Shown here piece after piece: positions 52,228 through 60,695 of a DNA stretch of 64,000 nt. Both the position numbers and the translations under genes were made by a program. Under the pieces are notes generated by a model. The model saw nothing but the letters and a program-made list of their open reading frames with translations. It did no database searches and was not told the DNA's origin. Origin of the DNA: Streptomyces olindensis (lineage in GTDB: Bacteria > Actinomycetota > Actinomycetes > Streptomycetales > Streptomycetaceae); contig JJOH01000003.1 of NCBI GenBank assembly GCA_000696115.1, positions 186,001 through 250,000 on the forward strand, read 5' to 3'. Position 1 is the first letter of the stretch; each line of letters opens with the position of its first letter.

Positions 52228-52378
52228 GTCCCGTCATCCCCTCTCCGCCCGTCGGTCTGGTCACCGGGCAGCGAAGATCAGTATGCCGCCCGGCCTCGGA
52301 AGCCGCTGCCCAGGAGAGAGGGGTGGTCGCCTGCCGTGCCGTGGGGCGGGAGCGACGCGCGCCGTCCCGCCCCGGGGG

Positions 52379-54043
52379 TCAGACGGCCGCCGGCAGCACG
52401 TGGTCGCCGACCTTGTCGGTGCTCAGGCAGAGGGAGCAGACGACCGCGTCGTGCGTCTGGCACGCGGTCACGTCCGGCCGCTCGAACCGCTGCCGGCACA
52501 CATGGCAGTCGTAGGTGGTGGCGCTCGGGTTGCCGTCCTCGTCCAGGAGCGGTTCGGCGATGCCGTCGTCGGTGCGGCGCAGGTAGTACCGGCCCTGGGT
52601 GACCACGGCCATCAGCGGCGTGAGGACGAAGGCGATGACGGCCGCGGCGACGGGGGAGTACGGCTGGAGCGTGTCGCCCAGAGCGTGGAAGTACATGGCG
52701 ATGGACAGCCCGGACGCGGCGACGAAGGCCACGACACCGACCGGGTTGACGGCGTACAGCATGCCGCGGCGGAACTCGGGGGCGTGCGGGGACAGCTTCA
52801 GCACGTACTTGTTGATGCCGATGTCCGTGGCCACGGTGACCACCCAGGCGATCGCGCAGTTCGAGTAGAAGCCCAGGATGCTGTTGAGGAAGCTGAACAT
52901 GTCGGCCTCCATCAGGGCCAGCGCGAAGCCCAGGTTGACCAGGACGAAGACCATCCGGCCCGGGTAGCGCTTCGTGACGCGGGTGAAGGAGTTCGTCCAG
53001 GCGAGGGAGCCGGAGTACGCGTTCGTCACGTTGATCTTGATCTGGCTGATCACGACCAGCGCCACGGCCAGCGGGACGACGATCCAGGACGGCAGCATCG
53101 CGTCGAACGCGTGCTTGAACTGCTGGATCGGCTCGGGCGCGGCGGCCGCGCCGACCTCGGCGATGATGTAGACCGCGAGGAACACGCCGATGGCCTGCTT
53201 CAGCGCGCCGAGCACCACCCAGCCCGGGCCGGCCATCACCACGGCCGTCCACCAGGCACGCTTGTTGGCCTCGGTCCTGGGCGGCATGAAGCGCAGGTAG
53301 TCGATCTGCTCGCCGATCTGCGCGATCAGCGACAGGCAGACGCCGGCGCCCAGCAGCACGGAGGCGGTGTTGACGCCGCCGTCGCCGTCGGTGCCCGCGT
53401 AGGCGAGGAAGCGGTCGACGCTCCCGGGGTCGGTGGCGACGAGGTAGACCAGTGGGCCGACCATGAGTAGCAGCCAGATCGGGGTGGTCCACACCTGGAG
53501 CTTGCTCAGCGCCGTCATGCCGTAGATGACGAGCGGGATCACCATCAGCGTGGAGACCAGGTAGCCCAGCCACAGCGGCAGCCCGAGGCCCAGCTTCAGG
53601 CCCTGCGCCATGATCGAGCCTTCGAGGGCGAAGAAGATGAAGGTGAAGCTCGCGAAGATGACGCTGGTGAGGACGGACCCGAAGTAGCCGAAGCCGGAAC
53701 CGCGGGTGATCAGGTCCAGGTCGATGTTGTACCGGGCCCCGTAGTAGGCGAGCGGGAACCCGGTCACGAAGATGACGACCGCGGCGACGGCGATCGCCAG
53801 CAGCGCGTTGCCGGTGCCGTGCGCGAGGCCGATGCCGGCGCCGATGGAGAAGTCGGCCATGTAGGCGATGCCGCCGAGCGCGGTCGTCGCCACCACCATC
53901 GGACTCCAGCGCCGGTAACTCCGGGGCGCGAAGCGGAGGGTGTAGTCCTCCAGGGTCTCCTTGACGGCCTGGTCCGTGCCCCGCGCTGCCTTCTGCGCGG
54001 GGTCCGGCTCGACGACTTCTGCCAGTCGTGGCTCCGTACTCAT
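52379..54043 (-). CDS. NCS1-family permease with C-terminal zinc ribbon
   Basis: 554 residues. About 12 membrane segments of the nucleobase:cation symporter-1 family: LEDYTLRFAPRSYRRWSPMV at the N-terminus, GARYNIDLDLITRGSGFGYF, LKINVTNAYSGSLAWTNSF-like segment near the middle. The last 45 residues form a separate cytoplasmic zinc ribbon with Cys513/Cys516, Cys528, His531 and Cys536/Cys539. Typical members take up cytosine, purines, hydantoin or thiamine precursors. The added ribbon is unusual and may sense metal or bind a partner. Its substrate is unknown. Confidence 0.87.
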   Translation of the reverse strand: MSTEPRLAEVVEPDPAQKAARGTDQAVKETLEDYTLRFAPRSYRRWSPMVVATTALGGIAYMADFSIGAGIGLAHGTGNALLAIAVAAVVIFVTGFPLAYYGARYNIDLDLITRGSGFGYFGSVLTSVIFASFTFIFFALEGSIMAQGLKLGLGLPLWLGYLVSTLMVIPLVIYGMTALSKLQVWTTPIWLLLMVGPLVYLVATDPGSVDRFLAYAGTDGDGGVNTASVLLGAGVCLSLIAQIGEQIDYLRFMPPRTEANKRAWWTAVVMAGPGWVVLGALKQAIGVFLAVYIIAEVGAAAAPEPIQQFKHAFDAMLPSWIVVPLAVALVVISQIKINVTNAYSGSLAWTNSFTRVTKRYPGRMVFVLVNLGFALALMEADMFSFLNSILGFYSNCAIAWVVTVATDIGINKYVLKLSPHAPEFRRGMLYAVNPVGVVAFVAASGLSIAMYFHALGDTLQPYSPVAAAVIAFVLTPLMAVVTQGRYYLRRTDDGIAEPLLDEDGNPSATTYDCHVCRQRFERPDVTACQTHDAVVCSLCLSTDKVGDHVLPAAV

Positions 54044-54161
54044 GCCACGCCTCCTTGCTGCGGGTTGGGGACCGACAAGGCAGGCACGGTAGGCAGCGGT
54101 CGTTACCCCTAAATACTTCCTGCGTGAAGGGAATGTTTCGGAGGCATCTCACGGACACCCC

Positions 54162-54579
54162 CTAGGGCACCCCCAGTTCGAACAGCACGTACCCCGCGTA
54201 CGACCCGGAGGCCAGTGGGTTCTTCTTCCGGAAGTCGCCCGCGGAGTCCAGCAGGTACAGGAAGACGGCGAAGCCGACCAGCTCCAGCACGCCGTACGTC
54301 AGCAGCACGGGACCGTAGCGCGCAGGGCCAGGGCCGCCTCCAGCGCCGCCGCGCCGAACGCGCCGCCATCCGCACGAGCACCGTGCGGACGTACGCCTCC
54401 GGGGCCTGCTCGGCGACCTTCGGCCAGGCGAACCAGAACTTGACCAGGGCCTCCTGCACCACGTCCTCGGCCCGTTGCCGGTCGCCGCCCGTGAGCAGAC
54501 ACGCGACATGGAGCAGCGCCGACCAACGGGCGGCCGCGAACTCGTCGAAGCCGTCCGCCGGAACCTGCTCCCTCCTCAC
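54162..54579 (-). pseudogene. SigE-family ECF sigma factor fragment joined to a membrane-protein tail
   Basis: From GTG 54579 the frame gives region 2 of a SigE-family sigma factor (VPADGFDEFAAARWSALLHV, GDRQRAEDVVQEALVKFW, APEAYVRTVLVRMAARSARR). It then loses similarity. From about 54320, in another frame, comes an unrelated hydrophobic end (LLTYGVLELVGFAVFLYLLD, SAGDFRKKNPLASGSYAGYV) with a stop at 54162. Region 4 is missing. This is a deletion joint of two genes, not a working sigma factor. Confidence 0.72.
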
Positions 54580-54688
54580 CGTCCCGCGTCTCAGTGGCCT
54601 CCTACACCCCTCGAAAGACGCTGGACCCCCCTCCACGCTGCACCCCAGCCCTGTGATCCACCTCACTGCCGACGGGTCGCGGGCATGA

Positions 54689-54721
54689 CGAAGGGCCCGC
54701 GCACGAGGCACGGGCCCTTCG
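54689..54721. terminator. Hairpin terminator
   Basis: Arms CGAAGGGCCCG (54689-54699) and CGGGCCCTTCG (54711-54721) with an 11-base loop. It lies downstream of the minus-strand gene ending at 54775. The gap 54580-54774 shows nothing else. Confidence 0.75.
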
Positions 54722-54774
54722 AGACCCCTCGGCTGGGAGCACGCGGCCGAGCGGGGGGCTCAGGCGGGTGACGC

Positions 54775-55125
54775 CTACGTCCGGTCGCCCTTCGGCTTGC
54801 CGGGCTGGTCCGGCGTACCGTGCGGCGGCGCGCTGAACGGCTCGGGCGACGTGGCGGGCGACACCGGCGAGCCGCCGTGCCCCTCGCCCGTCTCGGGACG
54901 CAGGGCGCCCGGGTCGCCGGACGTCGGCTCCGCGCCCGCGCGCAACTGCTCGAGCCGGGACCCCAGCAGCTCCGTCACCGGCAGGCGGTCGGCGTGCGAC
55001 CGCTCGTACGCCAGCAGTTCCTCGACCTCCTCCGCCGACAGCGACCGCACACGGCTCTCCAAGCCGCCGATCGGCAGATGGTCGTAGTCGGGCAGCGGCA
55101 GAGTGTTGCGGGCGGGATCGGCCAT
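54775..55125 (-). CDS. Small acidic protein with an ELLxYE motif, function unknown
   Basis: 116 residues from ATG 55125. The first 60 residues contain LPLPDYDHLPIGGLESRVRS and LSAEEVEELLAYERSHADRL, a conserved module of small actinobacterial proteins (DUF8129-like in my memory). The rest is Pro/Gly-rich and disordered, with many charged residues. Probably soluble. First of three short minus-strand genes that may be stress-related, as they sit next to a ChaB protein. Confidence 0.68.
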   Translation of the reverse strand: MADPARNTLPLPDYDHLPIGGLESRVRSLSAEEVEELLAYERSHADRLPVTELLGSRLEQLRAGAEPTSGDPGALRPETGEGHGGSPVSPATSPEPFSAPPHGTPDQPGKPKGDRT

Positions 55126-55214
55126 GGTTCTCACTTCCCTGTGTACGACGTGATGTACGACCGGGGCGGGGTGGCTCGGGCGGCTGGGTCAGGGCGGGTG
55201 CCTCAGCGGATGCC

Positions 55215-55580
55215 TCAGCGGGCGCCCGGTCCGCCGCTGCCGAAGCCGCCGCTGCTGCCCTCGCTCCAGCGCGGACGCTCCTGCGAGGCGCTCGTCCGGT
55301 CGCTCTGGCGGCCGTTCGTCTTCAGCTCGTGCGGCGTCAGACGCTCCTCGCTTCTCGGCACCTCGTCGGGCTCGCGGCGCTCACGTGTCTCGCGGACCGG
55401 GCCGCCGGCGGGCATCCGCGGCTGTTCCTCCGGGCGGGGTGTGGGCAGTTCCCTGCGCTTGCTGCGGAAGCCGAGGACGAAGGCGCCCAGCAGCAGGCCC
55501 ACGACCACCACGCCCGCCACGACCAGCCCGATGCCGAGGGCGCCACGGCCCGCGGCCAGCTCCATCCATGCGGTATTCAT
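55215..55580 (-). CDS. DUF6479-like membrane-anchored small protein
   Basis: 121 residues. One N-terminal membrane helix (LGIGLVVAGVVVVGLLLGAF), then a basic stop-transfer segment (FRSKRRELPTP) and a charged, disordered cytoplasmic tail ending in a Gly-rich stretch. Common in Streptomyces, role unknown. Confidence 0.68.
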   Translation of the reverse strand: MNTAWMELAAGRGALGIGLVVAGVVVVGLLLGAFVLGFRSKRRELPTPRPEEQPRMPAGGPVRETRERREPDEVPRSEERLTPHELKTNGRQSDRTSASQERPRWSEGSSGGFGSGGPGAR

Positions 55581-55617
55581 GGCTCGCGGGTACCCCTGGT
55601 CCTCCCCGTGAACCGGC

Positions 55618-56142
55618 TCACCTCGATCGCGAGGACGTGCGCGACGACGAGCCCGAGGACGACCGGGACGAGGAGCGCGAGGACGAGCCCGTGGACGACC
55701 GGGACGACGAGCCCGACGACGACCGGGACGACGAGCCCGAGGACGGCTGCGAGGACCTGGTCCGCGCGCGGTTCTCCTTGCGGACGGCGTCCAGCAGCTC
55801 CGCCTTCGACATGCGCGACCGCCCCTCGACCCCCATCCGCCTGGCGAGGTCGTAGAGGTGCTCCTTCGAGGCCTGCTCGTCGACGCCCTCGCCGCTGCGC
55901 CCGCCCTGCTGCCGGGGCCGGGCCGACCGCGGGTCGGAGGGGCCCTTGCGGCCGCCCTCCTTGCGCTCCCAGTGGTCGCCGACCTTCTCGTGGGTGTGCT
56001 TCAGCGCGCCGAACGCCGTGCGGTGCGCGCGCTCGCCCTCGCCGTACTGCTCCACGGCCGAGTCGTGCGCCTTGATCCAGGTGCGCTGCGCCTCCTTGGA
56101 GGACCGTTCCAGGGTCGACGGAAGCTCCTCTCGCCCGGGCAT
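55618..56142 (-). CDS. ChaB/Rho-N domain protein with Arg/Ser repeat tail
   Basis: 174 residues from ATG 56142. Domain 1 is ChaB-like (REELPSTLERSSKEAQRTWI, KAHDSAVEQYGEGERAHRTA). Domain 2 is a Rho N-terminal or SAP-like helix-extended loop (SKEHLYDLARRMGVEGRSRM, SKAELLDAVRKENRARTR) that may bind nucleic acid. The last 45 residues are almost only Ser, Arg and Gly in SSSRSSSGSS-like repeats. It is probably a nucleoid-associated or stress protein, by domain analogy only. Confidence 0.78.
   Translation of the reverse strand: MPGREELPSTLERSSKEAQRTWIKAHDSAVEQYGEGERAHRTAFGALKHTHEKVGDHWERKEGGRKGPSDPRSARPRQQGGRSGEGVDEQASKEHLYDLARRMGVEGRSRMSKAELLDAVRKENRARTRSSQPSSGSSSRSSSGSSSRSSTGSSSRSSSRSSSGSSSRTSSRSR
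55621..55757 (-). repeat. Low-complexity repeat encoding the Arg/Ser tail
   Basis: Short units of the type GACGAGCCCGAGGACGACCG recur across this stretch. They encode the Ser/Arg/Gly tail of the ChaB-type protein and are likely to vary in number between strains. Confidence 0.75.
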
Positions 56143-56267
56143 GTGACTCACCTCCGTGCGTGGTCGTTCCGGGGTCGGCCGGGTGCCCGGCCGTGAGGCC
56201 GGAAAACGGGGCGCAGCCCTTGGGAACACCGGGTTTGACCGGCAGGTCCGGGGGCTACCCGCGCGGT

Positions 56268-56642
56268 GTGACTTCGACGACATCCCAGCAGGAGCTGTTC
56301 CGGTTCCTGGAGGACCGCTTCGCCTGCGCGCAGGCGTGCACCGAGTGCGCGCGGGCCTGTGCGCTGCGCGCGAGCCTCGTGGATCCCGACGGCACCGAGA
56401 ACCAGGAACTCGTACGACGCAAGGGCATCATGTGCGCGGAGGTCTGCGATGCGACCTGCCGCGTGCTGTCCGAGCAGAACCAGGTGGACGAGAGCAGCAT
56501 CCGCGTCCAGGTGGAGTGGTGCCGGACCGTGTGCCTGGAGGCCGCCCACGCCTTCGACCGGCAGCCGGGGGCGGAGGACTCGGCGGAGGCCTGCCGCGCG
56601 TGCGCGCGGGCGTGCACGGACTTCCTCGCGACCCTGAACTGA
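56268..56642 (+). CDS. Cys-rich four-helix copper-binding protein (Csp-like)
   Basis: 124 residues from GTG 56268. Thirteen or so Cys lie in helical spacing: ACAQACTECARACALRASL, MCAEVCDATCRVLSEQ, EWCRTVCLEAAHAF and CRACARACTDFL. This is the DUF326/Csp pattern, in which cysteines inside a four-helix bundle store many Cu(I) ions. No signal peptide, so a cytosolic store. It stands alone in front of the acyl-CoA dehydrogenase. Confidence 0.85.
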   Translation: MTSTTSQQELFRFLEDRFACAQACTECARACALRASLVDPDGTENQELVRRKGIMCAEVCDATCRVLSEQNQVDESSIRVQVEWCRTVCLEAAHAFDRQPGAEDSAEACRACARACTDFLATLN

Positions 56643-56746
56643 CCCGCACGCGCCCCCGCACCCGACAGCGGTACCCGTACCCGACACCGGCACCCGCGCC
56701 GTACGCGGGAACACGACACCGAGGAGGCATCGCCATTCCCAATTTC

Positions 56747-56760
56747 TGAAACACGTTCTA
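56747..56760. promoter_or_regulatory. KstR-type operator
   Basis: TGAAACACGTTCTA fits the actinobacterial KstR consensus TNNAACNNGTTNNA at every fixed position. It lies 43 bases before the acyl-CoA dehydrogenase start, where a repressor would block transcription. Confidence 0.7.
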
Positions 56761-56803
56761 CGGTGTGCGCCGACAGGACCGGCCTGGGGAGCCTGGAGGC
56801 GCC

Positions 56804-57982
56804 GTGCACCTCGAATACACGCCCGAGCAGCAGCGGCTGCGCAGCGAACTGCGCGCGTACTTCGCCGAACTGGTCCCGGACCACGCCTACGCGCGGCACG
56901 GCGACCCGGCCGACCAGAAGCGGTTCTACCGCGAGACCATCAGGCGGCTGGGCGCCGACGGCTGGCTGGGCGTGGGCTGGCCACGGGAGTACGGCGGGCG
57001 CGGTCTGACGGCGATGGAGCAGTTCATCTTCTTCGACGAGGCCGCCCAGGCCGGCGTCCCCCTGCCGCTCATGGCCCTGAACACCGTCGGCCCGACGATC
57101 ATGCAGTACGGCACCGACGAGCAGAAGGCGTACTTCCTGCCCAAGATCCTCTCCGGGGAGATCGACTTCGCCATCGGCTACAGCGAGCCCGGCGCGGGCA
57201 CGGACCTCGCGTCCCTGCGGACCCGCGCGGTACGGGAGGGCGACGAGTACGTCGTCGACGGCCAGAAGATCTGGACGACCAACGGCGACACCGCCGACTG
57301 GGTGTGGCTGGCCGTGCGCACCGACCCCGACGCCCCGCCGCACAAGGGCATCACCATGCTCCTGGTGCCGACCTCGGCCCCCGGCTACTCCTGCACCCTC
57401 ATCAACACCCTCGCCTCGCACGACACCACGGCGAGCTACTACGAGAACGTCCGCGTCCCCGTCTCGCACCGGGTCGGCGCCGAGAACCAGGGCTGGCGGC
57501 TGATCACCAACCAGCTCAACCACGAGCGCGTCACCCTGGCCGCCCACGGCACCATGGCGATCCGCGCCCTGCACGACGTGCAGCGCTGGGCGAGGGAGAC
57601 CAAGCTCGCCGACGGCCGCCGCGTCGCCGACCTGGCCTGGGTCCGCCGCCTGCTGGCCCGCACCCATGCCCGGCTGGACGCGCTGAAGCTCCTCAACTGG
57701 CGGATGGTCGGCGCCGTCCAGGACGGCACGCTCACCCCGCAGGAGGCCTCCGCCGTCAAGGTCTACGGCTCCGAGGCCCGGCGCGACGCCTACGCCTGGC
57801 TGATGGAGATCGTCGCCGCCCCGGGCGCGCTGAAGGAGGGCTCGGCGGGCGCGGTCCTGCACGGCGAACTGGAACGCGGCTACCGCTCGGCGGTCATCTT
57901 CACCTTCGGCGGCGGCAACAACGAGATCCAGCGGGAGATCATCTCGTGGATCGGGCTGGGGATGCCTCGGGTACGGCGCTGA
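56804..57982 (+). CDS. Acyl-CoA dehydrogenase (FadE-like)
   Basis: 392 residues from GTG 56804 (GGAGG five bases upstream). N-terminal helical domain (LEYTPEQQRLRSELRAYFAE), FAD/substrate strands with IGYSEPGAGTDLASLRTRAV and DGQKIWTTNGDTADWVWL, and a C-terminal domain ending FGGGNNEIQREIISWIGLGM. It introduces an alpha,beta double bond in acyl-CoA. A KstR-type box upstream links it to sterol or related side-chain catabolism. No adjacent partner subunit is present, although many steroid FadE enzymes are heteromers. Confidence 0.9.
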   Translation: MHLEYTPEQQRLRSELRAYFAELVPDHAYARHGDPADQKRFYRETIRRLGADGWLGVGWPREYGGRGLTAMEQFIFFDEAAQAGVPLPLMALNTVGPTIMQYGTDEQKAYFLPKILSGEIDFAIGYSEPGAGTDLASLRTRAVREGDEYVVDGQKIWTTNGDTADWVWLAVRTDPDAPPHKGITMLLVPTSAPGYSCTLINTLASHDTTASYYENVRVPVSHRVGAENQGWRLITNQLNHERVTLAAHGTMAIRALHDVQRWARETKLADGRRVADLAWVRRLLARTHARLDALKLLNWRMVGAVQDGTLTPQEASAVKVYGSEARRDAYAWLMEIVAAPGALKEGSAGAVLHGELERGYRSAVIFTFGGGNNEIQREIISWIGLGMPRVRR

Positions 57983-58247
57983 CATCGTGTGCGACGAGGC
58001 TTTTTAGTTGGCATAAAAGCGGGATAGTTGGCACTGAGCGGAGCGCTTGGCCTGACGCGCGATGGGCTTGGCTTGTTGGCGTCCTGAGCCCGCTGACCTG
58101 CTAATTCCTCAGCCGCCCAGGGCCAGCGCAACTGGGCCGTGCGGGGCTGAGGCGGCGGCCGATACTGAGGTCGCCGGCGTCCCGGATGTTGAACGGCGCC
58201 AGGCCGATCCTCTGGGCGCCCTCGCCGCCCATCTGTGTCAGGCGGCG

Positions 58248-58650
58248 GTGGCCGACGTCGTGAACGTGACCAACGCCGACGAGAACGTACGGACGACGGT
58301 CGCACTGCTCCTGGTCGGACTCGTCGCCGTCCTGTGGCCGGCTGAGCGGCACCCCGCCTGGCTCACCCCTCAACTGCGCACCGCCGTACCGGCATTGTGT
58401 TCCCTGCTACTCGGTGGGCACGCTGCTCGCCGGGCCGCAGGCCCTGTTCGGCCCGGGCGAGACCGCGATCCTGCTGTCCCTGCTCTTCATCGCCGTACGG
58501 CACTACAGGCCGCTGTGGGCCGTGGTGTGCGGCACGCTGAACGGCGTCGCCCTGCTGCTCACGCCGGTACGCTACTCGCACTCGCTCAAGGACGACGGCA
58601 CCCTCGCACTGGCGCTAGAGACCTTCAAAGGTCGACGTTACGGCGGCTGA
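58248..58650 (+). pseudogene. Remnant of a membrane sensor (histidine kinase-like), frameshifted
   Basis: Reading from 58248 gives VNVTNADENVRTTVALLLVG and LTPQLRTAVPALCSLL, then at about 58410 one extra G shifts the frame. The continuation VGTLLAGPQALFGPGETAIL, LSLLFIAVRHYRPLWAVV and YSHSLKDDGTLALALETFK gives further membrane helices and ends at 58650. This looks like the membrane part of a sensor protein without its catalytic part; the family call is weak. The 57983-58247 stretch upstream holds no gene. Confidence 0.5.
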
Positions 58651-58660
58651 AGGTCCTCTG

Positions 58661-59338
58661 TCATTTCCGAGGATTGCGGAGCTTCGCGCCCCTGGCTTTG
58701 GCCCCGCTGCGAGCCGGAGGGGCACCCTCCTCTCGTGTCGGGGTTCCTGTCGGCGCGACTGCGCCCAACGCGCGGAGCAGACTGGTGTGGAGTGCTTCCG
58801 CTGCCTCCTCGCTGGACATCCGGCCGGCGTCTACCTCGCCGCTCGCAGCGTGGCCGAGGTTGATGGTGACAGCTACGAGCCAGTCCGGTGAGAGTCTGCC
58901 GTCGAATTCCCCGGTCTCCTGGCCGCGCTGGATCACCCGCTTCAGCCGGTCGGCGACCGGCGCGTGGCGTTCGTGGTCGGTGTGCGGATCAACGGGCAGC
59001 AGGCTGATCTTCTGGAGCAGGACGGGGTATTGCCCGGCTGTCCGGTTGCTGGCATCGAGCAGTCGCAGCAGTGCATCCGCAGCAGGCCCCGTGTCAAGGT
59101 CGGCGGCGTCCATCGCGGCGACCGCTTCCTCGGTGATCCGGTCGAGGGCTGCTGTCAGCAGTTGTTCCCGCGAGGGGAAGTGGGCGTAGACGGTCTGGCG
59201 AGTCACGCCTGCGGCGGTGGCGATGGCTTCGACGCTGGTGTCGGGATGGGTGTTCAGGAGCTGGACCGCCGCGTCCAGGATGGCGGCCCTGCTGCGCTGG
59301 GCGTCGGCACGGCGATGCGGCGCCTGGCGTGGAGTCAT
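58661..59338 (-). CDS. TetR-family transcriptional regulator
   Basis: 225 residues. The N-terminal HTH is SVEAIATAAGVTRQTVYAHF, followed by an all-helical effector domain. The start at 59338 lies directly beside two CTTACA/TGTAAG dyads and faces the SnoaL-like gene, so it probably represses itself and the SnoaL-HMA pair. Basic Arg/Lys-rich tail of unknown role. Confidence 0.87.
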   Translation of the reverse strand: MTPRQAPHRRADAQRSRAAILDAAVQLLNTHPDTSVEAIATAAGVTRQTVYAHFPSREQLLTAALDRITEEAVAAMDAADLDTGPAADALLRLLDASNRTAGQYPVLLQKISLLPVDPHTDHERHAPVADRLKRVIQRGQETGEFDGRLSPDWLVAVTINLGHAASGEVDAGRMSSEEAAEALHTSLLRALGAVAPTGTPTREEGAPPARSGAKARGAKLRNPRK

Positions 59339-59339
59339 T

Positions 59340-59391
59340 TCTTACACCTTGTAAAGATTACGGGAGGGTGCATATCTTACAGACTGTAAGA
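59340..59391. promoter_or_regulatory. Two TetR-type operators
   Basis: TCTTACACCTTGTAAAGA (59340-59357, one mismatch) and TCTTACAGACTGTAAGA (59375-59391, perfect) share the arms TCTTACA and TGTAAGA. They fill the gap between the divergent TetR and SnoaL-like genes. Confidence 0.82.
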
Positions 59392-59426
59392 GGTAGTACG
59401 CTGACCAGCAGCGTGACGGGAGCACC

Positions 59427-59870
59427 ATGAGTCCGTTCAGCGACACCGACCCCAAGCAGTTCATCGCCGATTTCTATGCGTCCTTCCACAACGACCTCCT
59501 GGACAGCGACGAGGACCCTGGACTGATCGTCGACCGCTATCACACACCGGACATCGTCCAGATCGCCGACGGACACCGGATGGACCGGGACAAGCTCATC
59601 GCGCACACTCGCCCGGTGCGCAAGAACCGTCCCAGCGGCCGCTGGGATGTGCACGAAGCACTGGTGGACGGGGATCGGATCGCCGTCCGGTCCACCTTGT
59701 ATGTACAGAACCGCAAGAGAGCCCTCGCCATCGAGACGCACATGTTCGCTCAGTTCACGGATGACGGGCGGATGCGCCAGGCACACATTCTCACCCGCAC
59801 CCTCCCAGCGGACGCCGGCCCGGGACAGCCGACGCCAGAGGTGTCCGAGGGGCAGGTGCGGCCGGCGTGA
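59427..59870 (+). CDS. SnoaL-like (NTF2 fold) protein
   Basis: 147 residues: DPKQFIADFYASFHNDLLDS, VDRYHTPDIVQIADGHRMDR, then strands WDVHEALVDGDRIAVRSTLY and ETHMFAQFTDDGRMRQAHIL. A SnoaL-like/ketosteroid-isomerase fold, reaction unknown. Its stop overlaps the GTG of the HMA gene (GTGA), so both are co-translated. Regulated with the divergent TetR through the 59340-59391 operators. Confidence 0.8.
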   Translation: MSPFSDTDPKQFIADFYASFHNDLLDSDEDPGLIVDRYHTPDIVQIADGHRMDRDKLIAHTRPVRKNRPSGRWDVHEALVDGDRIAVRSTLYVQNRKRALAIETHMFAQFTDDGRMRQAHILTRTLPADAGPGQPTPEVSEGQVRPA

Positions 59871-60082
59871 CCGAGAGCACCTACACCGTGAGCGGAATGG
59901 TCTGCGACCACTGCGCAGGCTTTGTCACCGAGGAGATCGAACACGTCGCCGGCGTCACCGCCGTGGCGGTGAACGTCGACAGCGGCACGGTCACGGTGAC
60001 CAGCGACAGGGATCTCGACATCGCAGACGTGCGCGCTGCGGTCGAGGAAGCCGGCTACGAACTCGATGACCGGTTTGGCTAG
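59867..60082 (+). CDS. Heavy-metal-associated (CopZ-like) chaperone
   Basis: 71 residues, one HMA ferredoxin-like domain with the metal motif GMVCDHC (Cys13, Cys16) and the end ADVRAAVEEAGYELDD. It should carry Cu(I) or a similar metal. The final stop TAG is partly formed by the IS630 element (TA target plus G), but the sequence right of the IS also begins TAG, so the protein end is probably unchanged by the insertion. Confidence 0.85.
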   Translation: MTESTYTVSGMVCDHCAGFVTEEIEHVAGVTAVAVNVDSGTVTVTSDRDLDIADVRAAVEEAGYELDDRFG

Positions 60083-60098
60083 AGACCTTCAGCTGGCG

Positions 60099-60695
60099 TT
60101 ATGGCGGCTGCTCGAGGCCGGTCTTGGTGATGAATCCGGCGATGAGGGCGGGACGGTACTGCATCCGTTTGAGGCGGGTCTTCACGATCCTGGCGAGCTG
60201 GTCGATGGTCCGCTTGGCGAGCTTGGCCAGGGATCGCTTCAGGTGGGACCACACAGCTTCCACCGGATTGAGTTCCGGCGCATAGGAGGGCAGTTGGTAG
60301 ACGACGAGCCACGGCCGGGCAGCGATCAGCTGCTGCATGGCCTTGCTGCGGTGAGTGTTCAGATTGTCCCAGATCAGGACGATCGGGCCGCCGAGCTGCT
60401 GATGGGCGGCGTCGAGTAATCGCGCGTAGTCGGTCTCGGCGAAACCCTTCTTCTCGCCCTTGCGGGCGCGGTGCAGGCGGGTGCGGTAGATGAGCCGCGG
60501 CGCCCGGGCGGGGCGAGTGGCAACCAGACCGGCCAGCGAAATGCGGCCGGAGCCAGCGGCGGAAACCCACACCAGCGGGGTGCGGCCACGCCGACCCCAG
60601 GTGCGACCCTTGGGCGGCCTCAGGCCCTGGCCTGCCTCGTCCTCGAAGCACAGCCAGGCCCCAAGGTCCGCCGCCGTCCGTTTATGACGGGCCAC
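60099..60695 (-). CDS. IS630 transposase, catalytic part (second frame)
   Basis: 198 codons from GTG 60695, carrying the DDE domain: Asp19 (CFEDEAGQG), Asp110 ([14 protein letters not shown]) and Glu146 ([15 protein letters not shown]); the 35-residue spacing of the last two is typical of IS630. It overlaps the upstream frame by 76 bases and is probably made as a fusion by frameshifting. Confidence 0.87.
   Translation of the reverse strand: MARHKRTAADLGAWLCFEDEAGQGLRPPKGRTWGRRGRTPLVWVSAAGSGRISLAGLVATRPARAPRLIYRTRLHRARKGEKKGFAETDYARLLDAAHQQLGGPIVLIWDNLNTHRSKAMQQLIAARPWLVVYQLPSYAPELNPVEAVWSHLKRSLAKLAKRTIDQLARIVKTRLKRMQYRPALIAGFITKTGLEQPP

Noticed and set aside
58005-58033. TAGTTGGCA repeated at 58005 and 58025, a possible attachment site
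   Set aside because: Only nine bases, with no integrase or tRNA beside it; chance is enough.
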